Notes: generated from the sequence alone by a model not told the origin. Positions 1-9,687 are shown, counted from the stretch's first letter. The stretch: DNA of 64,000 bases from JAAUTT01 sp963846585 (GCA_963846585.1 CAWJWO010000015.1:186001-250000), one strand, 5' to 3'. Numbers and translations: made by a program.

Positions 1-1
1 A

Positions 2-124
2 GGTGCCGGAAAAGGATCTGCAAAAATTATACGGATGGTTAAATCCGAAAAAAGCGGAGCGTATGCATTCCAGGAAGAAATTGTTCCTACTGATATGGTA
101 AAAGAGTTCCTTGCTAAGAAATAA
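2..124 (+). CDS. DUF4295 small protein, C-terminal end (truncated by window edge)
   Basis: Only the last 40 codons are present, ending in TAA at 122-124. The frame reads with a basic start followed by the stretch IIRMVKSEKSGAYAF and the tail MVKEFLAKK. This matches the DUF4295 family of about 50 residues, a small basic protein of Bacteroidota usually encoded directly after the ribosomal protein genes rpmB and rpmG and before ftsY. The next gene here is indeed ftsY, so rpmB-rpmG probably lie just outside the window. Its role is unknown; a ribosome-associated role is inferred only from gene order. A strong terminator follows. Confidence 0.8.
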   Translation, partial: GAGKGSAKIIRMVKSEKSGAYAFQEEIVPTDMVKEFLAKK

Positions 125-191
125 TTTAGCCTTTTTATTAAGACATTAAATTATTTACATCATATTTTTTAAAAAAGTGCATCTTATTTAT

Positions 192-224
192 AAAAGCTTT
201 CTTCAATCGAAGGAGGCTTTTTTT
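192..224 (+). terminator. Rho-independent terminator after the DUF4295 gene
   Basis: A 13-bp stem (192-204 with 209-221, including two G-T pairs) closes a 4-base AATC loop and runs into a T tract ending at 224. It separates the ribosomal-protein operon from ftsY, so ftsY must have its own promoter or depend on read-through. Confidence 0.85.
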
Positions 225-251
225 GCAATTACTATTTAATTCTTAGTAATT

Positions 252-1202
252 ATGGCTGTATTTGGATTTTTTTCTAAAGACAAAAAGGAGACATTGAATA
301 AAGGTTTGGAAAAAACCAAATTAAATGTTTTACAAAAAATTTCCAGGGCAATTGCCGGCAAATCAAAAGTGGATGAAGAAATACTTGATCAGTTGGAAGA
401 AATTTTGGTTTCTTCTGATGTTGGTGTCGAAACTACCTTACGGATTATTGACCGTATTCAGAATAGGGTGTTGCGTGATAAATATGTAAATACTGATGAA
501 TTAAATTCTATTCTCCGGGATGAGATTGCAAAATTACTTGATGAAACAAATACAGATATTGCTGCTGATTTTGCTTCTGTTGTAACTTGTAAGCCTTATG
601 TAATAATGGTAGTTGGAGTAAATGGCGTTGGCAAAACTACTACTATCGGGAAACTTGCATATCAGTTCAAAAAAGCAGGCCTGCAGGTAATGTTAGGCGC
701 TGCAGATACTTTTCGCGCTGCAGCTGTAGATCAATTGACTATATGGAGTGAAAGGGCAGGAGTAGAGATTGTTAAACAATCCATGGGGGCTGATCCTGCT
801 GCAGTTGCTTTTGATACTCTTAATTCCGCATTGTCAAAAAATACAGATGTTGTAATTATTGATACTGCCGGACGTCTGCATAATAAGATCAACCTGATGA
901 ACGAGCTTACAAAAATAAAACGTGTAATGCAAAAAGTAATACCTGATGCTCCTCATGAAGTTTTACTTGTACTGGATGGTTCCACCGGACAAAATGCCTT
1001 TGAACAGGCAAAACAATTTACCATTGCAACCGATGTTACGGCTTTGGCCCTCACTAAGCTTGATGGCACTGCAAAAGGAGGAGTTGTAATAGGTATATCC
1101 GATCAGTTCAAAATTCCTGTCCGTTATATTGGCATTGGGGAAGGGATTGAAGATTTGCAGGTGTTCAATAAGTTTGAATTTGTGGATTCATTATTTAACT
1201 AG
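252..1202 (+). CDS. ftsY: Signal recognition particle receptor FtsY
   Basis: FtsY is the SRP-receptor GTPase that docks ribosome-SRP complexes at the inner membrane for co-translational insertion. The 316-residue protein has the N domain helical bundle (about residues 15-105) and the G domain with P-loop GVNGVGKTTT (about 122-131), the DTFRAAA motif, DTAGR, and TKLDGTAKGG near the C-terminus. The long acidic A domain of the E. coli protein is absent, as is usual in Bacteroidota. The ATG start at 252 gives a standard N-terminus. It lies downstream of a terminator and upstream, across two opposite-strand genes, of rimO, a gene order common in this phylum. Confidence 0.96.
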   Translation: MAVFGFFSKDKKETLNKGLEKTKLNVLQKISRAIAGKSKVDEEILDQLEEILVSSDVGVETTLRIIDRIQNRVLRDKYVNTDELNSILRDEIAKLLDETNTDIAADFASVVTCKPYVIMVVGVNGVGKTTTIGKLAYQFKKAGLQVMLGAADTFRAAAVDQLTIWSERAGVEIVKQSMGADPAAVAFDTLNSALSKNTDVVIIDTAGRLHNKINLMNELTKIKRVMQKVIPDAPHEVLLVLDGSTGQNAFEQAKQFTIATDVTALALTKLDGTAKGGVVIGISDQFKIPVRYIGIGEGIEDLQVFNKFEFVDSLFN

Positions 1203-1236
1203 TGTCAAAAAGAAAAAGCCAACTTCTGCGTTACAA

Positions 1237-2187
1237 TTATTCCAGGATTTCCTTGTTGTGCATTTTCCATAAGAATCCTACAAAATCGTCCTTTCGATCG
1301 CTTTCCATCCATTCCATAGAATCTTTAGGATGCTCATTCATCGATCCGCTAATTAAATAGGGGATATGATATCCCCATGTAATTTCCTTCTGAAGGGGGT
1401 GAACTTTTTTCTGAATACCATCCAGAATTGGCAGAAGCCTGTATTTTGGATTTTTTAAAAAAGCAATAAGGCATTCCATAGGGCAATTTCCTGCACCCCT
1501 GCCCAAACCCAGAAAAGTGGCATCTAGCATTGTAGCCCCGTTTAATATGCCGGTAATAGTGTTGGCAAAAGCCATCTGCATGTTATTATGTGCATGTATG
1601 CCTATTGTCTTATCAGGCAACATTTCCACATATTTTTTCGTTAGCGATTCAATCTGGTCTGTAAATAAACTACCAAAACTGTCAACAAGGTAAAAATTTG
1701 GCACCCTCGATTTTGCTATATCTTTTAGAGCTTCGTCCAGATCAAGTTCAATAACCTTCGATACCGACATCAGGTTAATCGTAACTTCATATCCTTTATC
1801 CAGACAAATTTCTGCATGTTGAACAGCTTTGTCAATCTGATGTATATAACAGGCAACACGGATCATATCAATTACACTGTCTTTTTTGGGAGCGATTTCA
1901 TTCAGGTCAACTCTTCCAATATCAATCATAACTGACAGTTTAGTCTTTGTTTTGTTATCGCCTACAATCCGGCGAACGTCCTTTTCATCACAAAATTTCC
2001 ATGGGCCGTTCTCCTTACGGGAATATGCCTTTTCACTGCTTTTGTAGCCAATTTCCATATAATCGACGCCAGCCTCAACGCACGAATTATAAATTGTTCT
2101 CACAAAATCGTCATCGAAATGCCAGTTGTTCATAAGGCCTCCATCCCTGACGGTACAGTCAACTACTTTTATTTCTTTTATATACAT
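1237..2187 (-). CDS. HMGL-like (DRE-TIM) aldolase family protein
   Basis: This 316-residue protein belongs to the DRE-TIM metallolyase superfamily, which includes HMG-CoA lyase, isopropylmalate synthase and 4-hydroxy-2-oxovalerate aldolase. The metal- and substrate-binding signature DCTVRDGG lies at residues 10-17, the metal-binding HAHNN motif near residue 198, and GLGRGAGNCPMECL after it. It lacks the C-terminal regulatory domain of isopropylmalate synthases, so it is closest to the lone aldolase-domain proteins found in Bacteroidota and in some secondary-metabolite clusters. The true substrate cannot be told from sequence. It is transcribed after a chorismate mutase gene 62 bp upstream, which hints at an aromatic or hydroxy-keto acid pathway, but this is inference. 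It converges on ftsY. Confidence 0.85.
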   Translation of the reverse strand: MYIKEIKVVDCTVRDGGLMNNWHFDDDFVRTIYNSCVEAGVDYMEIGYKSSEKAYSRKENGPWKFCDEKDVRRIVGDNKTKTKLSVMIDIGRVDLNEIAPKKDSVIDMIRVACYIHQIDKAVQHAEICLDKGYEVTINLMSVSKVIELDLDEALKDIAKSRVPNFYLVDSFGSLFTDQIESLTKKYVEMLPDKTIGIHAHNNMQMAFANTITGILNGATMLDATFLGLGRGAGNCPMECLIAFLKNPKYRLLPILDGIQKKVHPLQKEITWGYHIPYLISGSMNEHPKDSMEWMESDRKDDFVGFLWKMHNKEILE

Positions 2188-2228
2188 AAAATATTTTTTA
2201 AATGTTTATTTTGTCTTTTAGTATAGTG

Positions 2229-2253
2229 TTAACAACTAACAACTAACAACTAA
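2229..2253. repeat. Tandem heptamer repeat, AACAACT unit
   Basis: Three consecutive copies of the 7-bp unit AACAACT plus partial flanking copies. The stop codon TAG of the chorismate mutase gene (2250-2252, minus strand) is inside the repeat. The same unit or its complement recurs at 18884, 20351, 20754 and 30818. Confidence 0.9.
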
Positions 2254-2543
2254 GTTAAATTAAGGATTCTCTTTTGTTCGGTAATAAAATATTTTAAAAG
2301 ATCGGTATACATTTTCTCAATTACATCTTCATTAATACCTTCTTTTGAAGCCCATTCCCGGCGTAATTTTAAAACTTCACCAAATCTAGCAGGAGCTTCC
2401 ACATCATCGGAGTTTGATTTGAACCTGACAATTTCCTTAATATATTGATATCTTTCACCCAGCAATTCTATTATCAATTTATCAATACGGTCAATTTCAC
2501 ACCTTACTTCAGTAATATTTCTACATTCTTTTGTTTTTTTCAT
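2250..2543 (-). CDS. Chorismate mutase type II (AroQ-fold) domain protein
   Basis: The 97-residue product is an all-helical AroQ-type chorismate mutase: the start ITEVRCEIDRIDKLIIELL and RYQYIKEIVRFK carry the conserved Arg, Asp and Lys pattern of helix 1, and the PARFGEVLKLRREWA segment resembles PchB and related isochorismate-pyruvate lyases. It would convert chorismate to prephenate, or act as a lyase on isochorismate. I chose the ATG at 2543, because the domain begins right after it. An upstream in-frame ATG at 2672 would add 43 residues including a hydrophobic stretch, but it starts inside repetitive intergenic DNA. It is followed by the HMGL-like aldolase on the same strand, with a heptamer repeat over its stop codon. 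Confidence 0.85.
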   Translation of the reverse strand: MKKTKECRNITEVRCEIDRIDKLIIELLGERYQYIKEIVRFKSNSDDVEAPARFGEVLKLRREWASKEGINEDVIEKMYTDLLKYFITEQKRILNLT

Positions 2544-2658
2544 AATTAATGCAATTATAAATGCAAATAAAGCAAAAAATAAAATCAATAGTAATATTTT
2601 AAAGTTTTTATGTTGTTTTGCATTAATAATGTAGATAGTCGTAAAACATAAGTAAATA

Positions 2659-2862
2659 GAGCCAAGAGCCAAGAACCAGGAGCCAAGACAGAAGACAGAA
2701 GTGATGAAGTAATGAAGTGATGAAGTTTATAATAAAAATATAAACTTTATAAACCTTTTAAACCTAATAAACTTTATAAACAAATAAATGCATGAACATA
2801 ATAATTACTAAGCACTATGCACAATGCACTAAGCACTATGCACTAAGCACTAAGCACTAAAA
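2659..2862. repeat. Block of several short tandem repeat families
   Basis: The gap in front of rimO is almost entirely short tandem repeats. At 2659-2700 is a GAGCCAA/GACAGAA 7-mer array, at 2700-2725 GTGATGAA 8-mers, at 2741-2782 TTTATAAACC-type words, and at 2808-2862 seven or so copies of CTAAGCA/CTATGCA. The last array ends only a few bases before the rimO ATG. Confidence 0.85.
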
Positions 2863-2865
2863 CAT

Positions 2866-4173
2866 ATGAACCTAAAACATAATAATAAACATATACATAT
2901 CATCACCCTGGGCTGCAGTAAAAACCTTGTCGATTCGGAACATCTTATGCGGCAAATTGAGTCCTCTGGTTATACAGTGAGCCATAATGCAGGCAATATT
3001 GAGTCGGGTACCGTAATTATAAATACATGCGGATTTATTCTTGATGCACGGCAGGAATCCATAGATACAATTCTCGAAATAATTCAGGCAAAACTAAGTG
3101 GCAGGATTCAAAATGTTTTTGTAATAGGATGTCTGTCTCAAATATATAAAGAACAATTACAAGAGGAAATTCCGGAAGTCGATCAATTTTTCGGAGTAAA
3201 TAATTTTGAAGACATATTAAAAAAGCTTGGCATTGGAATAAGGGATGAATTGCTTAATGACAGGGTTCAGACAACACCGCGTCACTATGCTTATCTGAAA
3301 ATTTCCGAAGGTTGCGATCGTACCTGTTCGTTTTGCAGTATTCCAAACATTCGGGGCAGGCACGTTTCTTTGCCAATTGATAAACTTATAACCGAAACAC
3401 AAAACCTGGTAAAAGCCGGGGTAAAAGAACTAATACTTATAGCTCAGGATTTAACATATTACGGGTTAGATATATACAATGCAAGAAAACTTGCCACATT
3501 ACTTGAAGAAATGGTGGCTATTCCAGGAATTGAATGGATTCGTCTTCATTATGCCTATCCGCACAATTTTCCAATGAATGTGGTTAATGTTATAAAAAAG
3601 TATCCTCAAATCTGTAAATATCTTGATTTGCCATTTCAACACATTAGTGATAAAATGCTAAGGTTAATGAAGAGAGGCAATAATAAAGAACAGGCTTTGA
3701 AATTGATTCAAATGCTGAAGCAGGAAATTCCTGGAATTGCAATACGAACAACCCTGCTTGTGGGCCATCCCGGTGAAACTGAAACTGATTTTAATGAATT
3801 GCTTGAATTTGTTAATGAAACGCGGTTCGAGCGGTTGGGAGTTTTTACCTATTCACACGAAGAACATTCTTATGCTTATAAGGTACTTAAGGATGATATA
3901 CCCCATGAAATCAAACAATCGAGGTACAATTCCATTATGCAGGCCCAACAAAAAATTTCAATGGAAATGAATAAAAATAAAATTGGAAAACAATTCAAAG
4001 TACTTATCGACAGGGAAGAATCAGGTTATTGGATAGGGCGTACCGAGTCCGATTCTCCCGATGTTGATAATGAGGTGCTTATACCAATTTCAAACAATCT
4101 GCAAATTGGGGAGTTTTACAATATATTGATAACAGATGCCAATGAATATGATCTGATAGGGATAATAATTTAA
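2866..4173 (+). CDS. rimO: Ribosomal protein S12 methylthiotransferase RimO
   Basis: RimO is a radical-SAM enzyme that adds a methylthio group to the conserved aspartate of ribosomal protein S12. The 435-residue protein has the N-terminal UPF0004/MTTase domain with its three cluster-binding cysteines (in LGCSKNLVDSE, IINTCGF and VIGCLSQ), the radical-SAM motif CDRTCSFC near residue 151, and a C-terminal TRAM-like domain. The CSKNLVDSE signature distinguishes RimO from MiaB. The ATG follows directly after a CTAAGCA repeat array, so its promoter must lie within or before repetitive DNA. Confidence 0.95.
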   Translation: MNLKHNNKHIHIITLGCSKNLVDSEHLMRQIESSGYTVSHNAGNIESGTVIINTCGFILDARQESIDTILEIIQAKLSGRIQNVFVIGCLSQIYKEQLQEEIPEVDQFFGVNNFEDILKKLGIGIRDELLNDRVQTTPRHYAYLKISEGCDRTCSFCSIPNIRGRHVSLPIDKLITETQNLVKAGVKELILIAQDLTYYGLDIYNARKLATLLEEMVAIPGIEWIRLHYAYPHNFPMNVVNVIKKYPQICKYLDLPFQHISDKMLRLMKRGNNKEQALKLIQMLKQEIPGIAIRTTLLVGHPGETETDFNELLEFVNETRFERLGVFTYSHEEHSYAYKVLKDDIPHEIKQSRYNSIMQAQQKISMEMNKNKIGKQFKVLIDREESGYWIGRTESDSPDVDNEVLIPISNNLQIGEFYNILITDANEYDLIGIII

Positions 4174-4315
4174 TTAACCGGCTTATTAAATTAAGGCTGT
4201 GAAAATTAATTCAATGCAGCATTAAGTTAAATCAATCCTGTAGCAGGAATAAATGAGGAAGCAACTGCATCCCTTGGATAAGTGGGACAGGCATTTATTG
4301 AATTAAGATCAAATT

Positions 4316-6853
4316 TCATACCGATTCCTGACCCTGCTTTGCCTTTTCAACTTTAATAGTTAAAATATCTTTTTTCTTGTGATAGGTAACTGCAATAACT
4401 TCTCCCTGGCCTACAGATGATTTAATAATTACTTCTGCCATTGGATCTTCAAGGTACTTTTGAATTGCCCTTTTTAAAGGACGTGCACCAAAATTAATAT
4501 CGAACCCTTTTTCAATGATGAAATCTTTGGCTGAAGGTGATATTTTAATAATATATCCAAGTGAATTTATCCTGTCTATCAATCCCTTAAGTTCAATATC
4601 AATTATCTTAACAATTTCCGGTTTAGACAAAGTGTTAAACATAACTACATCGTCAATACGGTTAAGAAATTCAGGAGCAAACGATTTCTTTAATGCATTT
4701 TGAATAACACTTTTGGCATATTCATTTGTTTGAGATTGTTTTGCACTGGTATTAAATCCAACTCCCTGTCCAAAATCTTTTAACTGACGGGTACCAATAT
4801 TTGAAGTCATAATAATAATCGTATTCTTGAAATCTATTCTGCGGCCAAGGCTATCCGTGAGTTGGCCTTCATCAAGAACCTGAAGCATAATATGAAAAAC
4901 ATCAGGATGGGCTTTTTCAATTTCATCCAAAAGTACTACCGAATATGGTTTTCTTCTGACTTTCTCAGTTAACTGGCCACCTTCTTCATAGCCAATATAC
5001 CCGGGAGGGGCACCTACCAGGCGCGAAACGCTGAATTTCTCCATATATTCGCTCATATCAATCCGGATGAGGTTATCGTAACTATCAAATAAATATCTTG
5101 CCAGCACTTTTGCAAGCTGTGTTTTCCCAACTCCTGTAGGCCCTAAAAATATAAAAGTGCCAATGGGTTTATTAGGATCTTTTAATCCTGCACGGTTTCT
5201 TTGAATGGCTTTTACGACTTTTTCAATGGCTTCATCCTGACCAATAATACTATCCTTCAAGGTTGCACCCATATTAAGGAGCCGCTGGCCTTCCGCCTGG
5301 GCAATTCTTTGCACAGGTACACCTGTCATCATGGCAACAACCTCGGCAACCTTTTCGGAATCAACTATTATACGATTTTTGGCAAGTTCCTTTTCCCATT
5401 TTAATTTTTCATCCTCCAAACGGTCAAGTAATTCCTTTTCACGGTCCCTGAAACTGGCTGCTTTTTCAAAATTTTGGTTTTTAACAGCTTTAATTTTTTC
5501 TTTTTTTGATTCTTCAATCTGACGTTCCAATTCCAGAATTTTTTCCGGAACTACAATATTTGAGATGTGCACCCTCGAACCGGATTCATCAAGAGCGTCA
5601 ATTGCCTTGTCAGGTAAATGGCGGTCACTTATGTATCGTGCAGTTAATTTAACACATGCTTCAATTGCATCGGAAGTATAGAAAACATTGTGATGCTCCT
5701 CATATCTTTCCTTAACATTGTTAAGGATTTCAATAGTCTCTTCAGCAGAGGTTGGTTCAACCATTACTTTCTGAAACCGTCGTTCCAGGGCTCCGTCTTT
5801 TTCAATATGTTGCCTGTATTCATCAAGAGTGGTGGCACCAATACACTGGATTTCTCCCCGGGCAAGAGCCGGTTTAAGCATGTTAGCTGCATCAAGTGAA
5901 CCTGTGGCACCACCGGCACCAACAATAGTATGAATTTCATCAATAAAAAGAATAACACTGGCCGTTTTGGCTAATTCATTAAGGATAGCTTTCATGCGTT
6001 CCTCAAATTGTCCCCGGTATTTAGTACCTGCAACAATAGATGCAAGGTCCAGTGTAACAACTCTTTTTCCAAATAAAACCCTTGAAACTTTCCGCTGTAT
6101 AATTCGCAGTGCAAGACCCTCAGCAATAGCTGATTTTCCTACGCCGGGTTCTCCTATTAAAATGGGATTATTCTTTTTCCGGCGGCTTAATATCTGAGCC
6201 AGGCGCTCTATTTCCTTTTCCCGGCCAATAATTGGGTCCAGCCGGCCCTCTTCAGCAGCTTTGGTAAGATCTACTCCAAAATTATCCAGTACAGGGGTTT
6301 CAGAAGTACCCTTTGCTGAAGGGTTGCTTGCGGATTGTTTACCCTGACCGCCATATTGGCTGCGGGCATCATCATCATCTTCTTCGCCGCCTCCCGGGAA
6401 ATCCGACCTGGATTTAAGTTCATAACTTTCGAGCTCTTCTTTAACTGAATGGTAGTCTATATTTTTATCAGCCAAAAGTGAAGCTATAAATGAATTTTCA
6501 TCTTTTAAAATAGCAAGCAGCAAATGGCCTGTATCGATAATACTGCTCTTAAATGATTTGGCTTCAAGGTGTATAAGTTTTAAAGCCTTTTCGGCAGATT
6601 TAACGAGGGGGACATTTTCCGGATCTTTTAAAGGTATATATGTATCAGGGCGAATTCTCTGTTCAATTGCTTTTCTGAGTTCAAATAAATCAGCACCAAG
6701 TGAAACCAATGCTTCAATAGCATCTCCTTCACCATCGCGAAGAATTCCGAGAAACAGATGTTCGGTACTGATGAATGGATTACCCAACCGGATTGCCTCT
6801 TCCTTACTGTATGACAGTACATCATTTATTCTTTGTGAAAACTTGGCATCCAT
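4316..6853 (-). CDS. clpC: ATP-dependent Clp protease ATP-binding subunit ClpC
   Basis: An AAA+ unfoldase that feeds substrates to ClpP. The 845 residues hold two Clp_N repeats (about 1-145), an acidic linker, AAA-1 with Walker A GEPGVGKSAIAEG, a UVR-type middle segment (NFEKAASFRDREKELL), AAA-2 with Walker A GPTGVGKTQLAK and the arginine-rich sensor region GARPLKRAIQ. A GVGFN loop in AAA-2 corresponds to the IGF-type ClpP-docking loop, which ClpB lacks. With the short middle domain this makes ClpC the best assignment. It is divergent from gyrA across a 190-bp AT-rich gap in which I cannot pick a clear promoter. Confidence 0.95.
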   Translation of the reverse strand: MDAKFSQRINDVLSYSKEEAIRLGNPFISTEHLFLGILRDGEGDAIEALVSLGADLFELRKAIEQRIRPDTYIPLKDPENVPLVKSAEKALKLIHLEAKSFKSSIIDTGHLLLAILKDENSFIASLLADKNIDYHSVKEELESYELKSRSDFPGGGEEDDDDARSQYGGQGKQSASNPSAKGTSETPVLDNFGVDLTKAAEEGRLDPIIGREKEIERLAQILSRRKKNNPILIGEPGVGKSAIAEGLALRIIQRKVSRVLFGKRVVTLDLASIVAGTKYRGQFEERMKAILNELAKTASVILFIDEIHTIVGAGGATGSLDAANMLKPALARGEIQCIGATTLDEYRQHIEKDGALERRFQKVMVEPTSAEETIEILNNVKERYEEHHNVFYTSDAIEACVKLTARYISDRHLPDKAIDALDESGSRVHISNIVVPEKILELERQIEESKKEKIKAVKNQNFEKAASFRDREKELLDRLEDEKLKWEKELAKNRIIVDSEKVAEVVAMMTGVPVQRIAQAEGQRLLNMGATLKDSIIGQDEAIEKVVKAIQRNRAGLKDPNKPIGTFIFLGPTGVGKTQLAKVLARYLFDSYDNLIRIDMSEYMEKFSVSRLVGAPPGYIGYEEGGQLTEKVRRKPYSVVLLDEIEKAHPDVFHIMLQVLDEGQLTDSLGRRIDFKNTIIIMTSNIGTRQLKDFGQGVGFNTSAKQSQTNEYAKSVIQNALKKSFAPEFLNRIDDVVMFNTLSKPEIVKIIDIELKGLIDRINSLGYIIKISPSAKDFIIEKGFDINFGARPLKRAIQKYLEDPMAEVIIKSSVGQGEVIAVTYHKKKDILTIKVEKAKQGQESV

Positions 6854-7043
6854 AAAATTTATTCCTAATTTATTATTGAAGGTACAAACTAATTACAAAT
6901 ATAACAATAAACGACGTTATTATTATAAACAATTCTTTGTTAATAAAATCAAATTATAAGTATAATAATTATCGTTAATTTACTTACTTTAGTAACTCGA
7001 ATTTTATATTTTATATAATTGATTATTAGGATCAAATAACTTT

Positions 7044-9551
7044 ATGTTGGAAGAAAGGATTATTAAAATCAATATTGAAGAAGAAATGAAAACCGCTTAC
7101 ATTGATTATTCAATGTCAGTGATAGTTTCCAGAGCTCTTCCGGATGTTCGTGACGGGTTAAAACCAGTACACAGGCGTGTACTTTTCGGAATGTCTGAAT
7201 TAGGCGTGAATGCAAATAAACCACATAAAAAATCGGCAAGAATAGTAGGGGAGGTATTAGGTAAATACCATCCTCATGGTGATACGTCAGTATATGATGC
7301 AATGGTTCGTATGGCCCAGCCATGGTCATTACGTTATCCGTTAGTCGACGGGCAGGGCAACTATGGTTCTGTTGACGGTGATAGTCCGGCTGCTATGCGA
7401 TATACTGAAGCCCGCATGACCAGAATTTCAGAGGAAATGTTAGCCGATATAGATAAGAATACTGTTAATTATCAGTTAAATTTCGATGATACCTTAGAAG
7501 AGCCAACAGTTTTACCAGGAAGTATACCGAACCTGCTTGTAAACGGTGCTTCCGGAATTGCCGTAGGTATGGCTACCAATATGGCGCCACACAATCTGAA
7601 GGAAGTTATTGATGCAATAATGGCCTATATTGATAACAACGAAATTTCAATAGAAGAATTAATGCATCATGTTAAAGGTCCTGATTTCCCTACAGGAGCA
7701 ATTATTTATGGATTCCAGGGTGTACGTGAAGCCTTTGAAACAGGCAGGGGAAGAATCGTGGTAAGAGCCAGGACTGAAATAGAAGTTACATCGTCCGGTA
7801 GAGATAAAATTATTGTTTCAGAAATTCCATTTCAGGTAAATAAAGCAGAATTAATAAGAAAAACTGCGGAATTAATAAATGAGAAAAAGATAGAAGGCAT
7901 TTCATATATTAATGATGAAAGTGACCGAAATGGAATGCGTATTGTAATAATACTTAAAAAAGAAGCAAAAGCAAATGTAGTTCTGAATAATTTATATAAG
8001 TACACTCAATTACAGACAACCTTTAACGTTAATAACATTGCACTGGTAAATGGCCGGCCTAAAATGCTAAACTTAAAACAGCTTATACTTTATTATGTTA
8101 AGCACAGGCATGAGGTTGTAATAAGGCGTACTCAGTTTGATCTCGATCAGGCTGAAAAAAGAAAACATATTCTTGAAGGATTAATCATTGCAGTTGACAA
8201 TATAGATGAAGTTGTTACTATAATAAGAAGTGCAGCTAACAGTGAAGAAGCTCAAAACAAACTTATTGAACGATTCAACCTGTCCGAAATTCAGGCAAGG
8301 GCGATACTGGATATGCGTTTACGTGCCCTTACAGGACTTAGTCGTGACGAACTTCATAAAGAATTTGAGGAAATACTTATTTTAATTGAATCTTTGCATA
8401 ATATTCTTAATGATGAATCATTAAGGATGAAGATTATAAAGGATGAATTAACAGTAATACGGGATAAATATGGCGATGAACGTCGTACAGAAATTATTCC
8501 AAATGCTGAGGACTTCAATCCTGAAGATTTTTATGCTAACGACGATATGATTATAACCATTTCCAACCTTGGCTATATAAAACGTACTCCATTAACTGAG
8601 TTTCGTACACAAAGCAGGGGTGGGATAGGAACAAAAGGAAGCAGCACACGCGATGAAGATTTCCTGGAACATATGTTCAGTGCCACGATGCATAATCATA
8701 TGTTACTTTTTACTGAAAAAGGTAAGTGTTTCTGGCAAAAGGTTTATGATATCCCTGAAGGAACTAAAACTTCAAAAGGACGTGCCATACAAAACCTTTT
8801 AAATATCGACCCTGATGATAATGTTAAAGCATATATAAATGTTCGTAATCTTGTTGATCCTGAATATATAAAAAATCATTATATTGTATTAGGTACCAGG
8901 AAAGGATTAATTAAAAAGATGTTGCTTGAAGATTTTTCAAGACCACGTCAAAATGGTATTGTAGCAATAAAGGTTAATGAAGGTGATAGCCTGATCGACG
9001 CAAAATTGACAGGAGGGAAGAGTGAAATTCTTGTGTCAATACGATCCGGCAGGGCAATACGTTTTAATGAGAGTACCGTAAGGGCTATGGGCCGAACTGC
9101 TGCCGGTGTCAGAAGTATCAGATTATCTAAACAACCAGACGATCAAGTAGTTGGTTTTATTTGTGTAACTACTTCACAGGAAGATATATTAGTGGTTTCG
9201 GAAAACGGATTTGGTAAACGATCAAAAATTGAAGATTATAGAAAGACCAATCGTGGGGGAAAAGGTGTAAAAACTATTAATATTTCTGAAAAAACAGGTA
9301 AATTGATATCTATAAAGTCAGTTACTGACAATGATGACCTGATGATAATAAACAAATCAGGGATTACAATCAGGTTGAAAGTCTCTGATCTTAGGGTGAT
9401 TGGACGAACTGCCCAGGGAGTAAAACTTATAAACCTGAGGAAAAACGATGTAATAGCTTCAGTTGCCCAGGTACCTAAGTCGGAAGATATAATTGAAGAT
9501 GTAAATTTTGATGAATCACAGGAAGAAGGTGATGATAGTACTAAAGATTAA
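7044..9551 (+). CDS. gyrA: DNA gyrase subunit A
   Basis: GyrA breaks and rejoins DNA for negative supercoiling. The 835-residue protein carries the catalytic tyrosine at residue 120 (AAMRYTEARM), the winged-helix domain with KPVHRRVLFGM, and a C-terminal beta-pinwheel with the GyrA-box-like NRGGKGVKTI, which separates it from ParC. The quinolone-resistance region reads GKYHPHGDTSVYDAM, so the residue equivalent to E. coli Ser83 is threonine (residue 81) and Asp87 is kept. The start at 7044 gives the family's usual N-terminus. A TPR-protein gene follows on the same strand. Confidence 0.97.
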   Translation: MLEERIIKINIEEEMKTAYIDYSMSVIVSRALPDVRDGLKPVHRRVLFGMSELGVNANKPHKKSARIVGEVLGKYHPHGDTSVYDAMVRMAQPWSLRYPLVDGQGNYGSVDGDSPAAMRYTEARMTRISEEMLADIDKNTVNYQLNFDDTLEEPTVLPGSIPNLLVNGASGIAVGMATNMAPHNLKEVIDAIMAYIDNNEISIEELMHHVKGPDFPTGAIIYGFQGVREAFETGRGRIVVRARTEIEVTSSGRDKIIVSEIPFQVNKAELIRKTAELINEKKIEGISYINDESDRNGMRIVIILKKEAKANVVLNNLYKYTQLQTTFNVNNIALVNGRPKMLNLKQLILYYVKHRHEVVIRRTQFDLDQAEKRKHILEGLIIAVDNIDEVVTIIRSAANSEEAQNKLIERFNLSEIQARAILDMRLRALTGLSRDELHKEFEEILILIESLHNILNDESLRMKIIKDELTVIRDKYGDERRTEIIPNAEDFNPEDFYANDDMIITISNLGYIKRTPLTEFRTQSRGGIGTKGSSTRDEDFLEHMFSATMHNHMLLFTEKGKCFWQKVYDIPEGTKTSKGRAIQNLLNIDPDDNVKAYINVRNLVDPEYIKNHYIVLGTRKGLIKKMLLEDFSRPRQNGIVAIKVNEGDSLIDAKLTGGKSEILVSIRSGRAIRFNESTVRAMGRTAAGVRSIRLSKQPDDQVVGFICVTTSQEDILVVSENGFGKRSKIEDYRKTNRGGKGVKTINISEKTGKLISIKSVTDNDDLMIINKSGITIRLKVSDLRVIGRTAQGVKLINLRKNDVIASVAQVPKSEDIIEDVNFDESQEEGDDSTKD

Positions 9552-9655
9552 AAGAGGCTATTAGTTTTTAGACTATTAGGCTATTAGAAATTTTGAACAT
9601 AGCATTATACTAAAATAAAAAATAGCCTAAAAGCCTAAAGCCTAAATACCTAAAT
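9552..9655. repeat. Short tandem repeats, CTATTAG and GCCTAAA units
   Basis: The gap after gyrA holds a CTATTAG array (about 9558-9592) followed by an AGCCTAA/AACCTAA array (about 9623-9655), units of 7-8 bp. The two units are near reverse complements in their TAG/CTA part, so the transcript could fold into a loose hairpin. Confidence 0.8.
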
Positions 9656-9687
9656 ATGATTATTGATATTAACTAATTCGAACACTT

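Noticed and set aside
2544..2672. 43-residue hydrophobic N-terminal extension of the chorismate mutase
   Set aside because: It begins inside tandem repeats and the domain starts right after the ATG at 2543, so the hydrophobic stretch is probably AT-rich DNA read by chance.
2659..2862. CRISPR array
   Set aside because: The repeats are 7-10 bp with no spacers of constant length and no cas genes.
4174..4315. Terminator between rimO and clpC
   Set aside because: Only a 4-bp CCTG/CAGG stem without a T tract is visible, which is too weak to call.
6558..6959. 133-codon open frame opposite the clpC start
   Set aside because: It is antisense to the conserved Clp_N domain, has no recognisable features, and clpC explains the reading frame.
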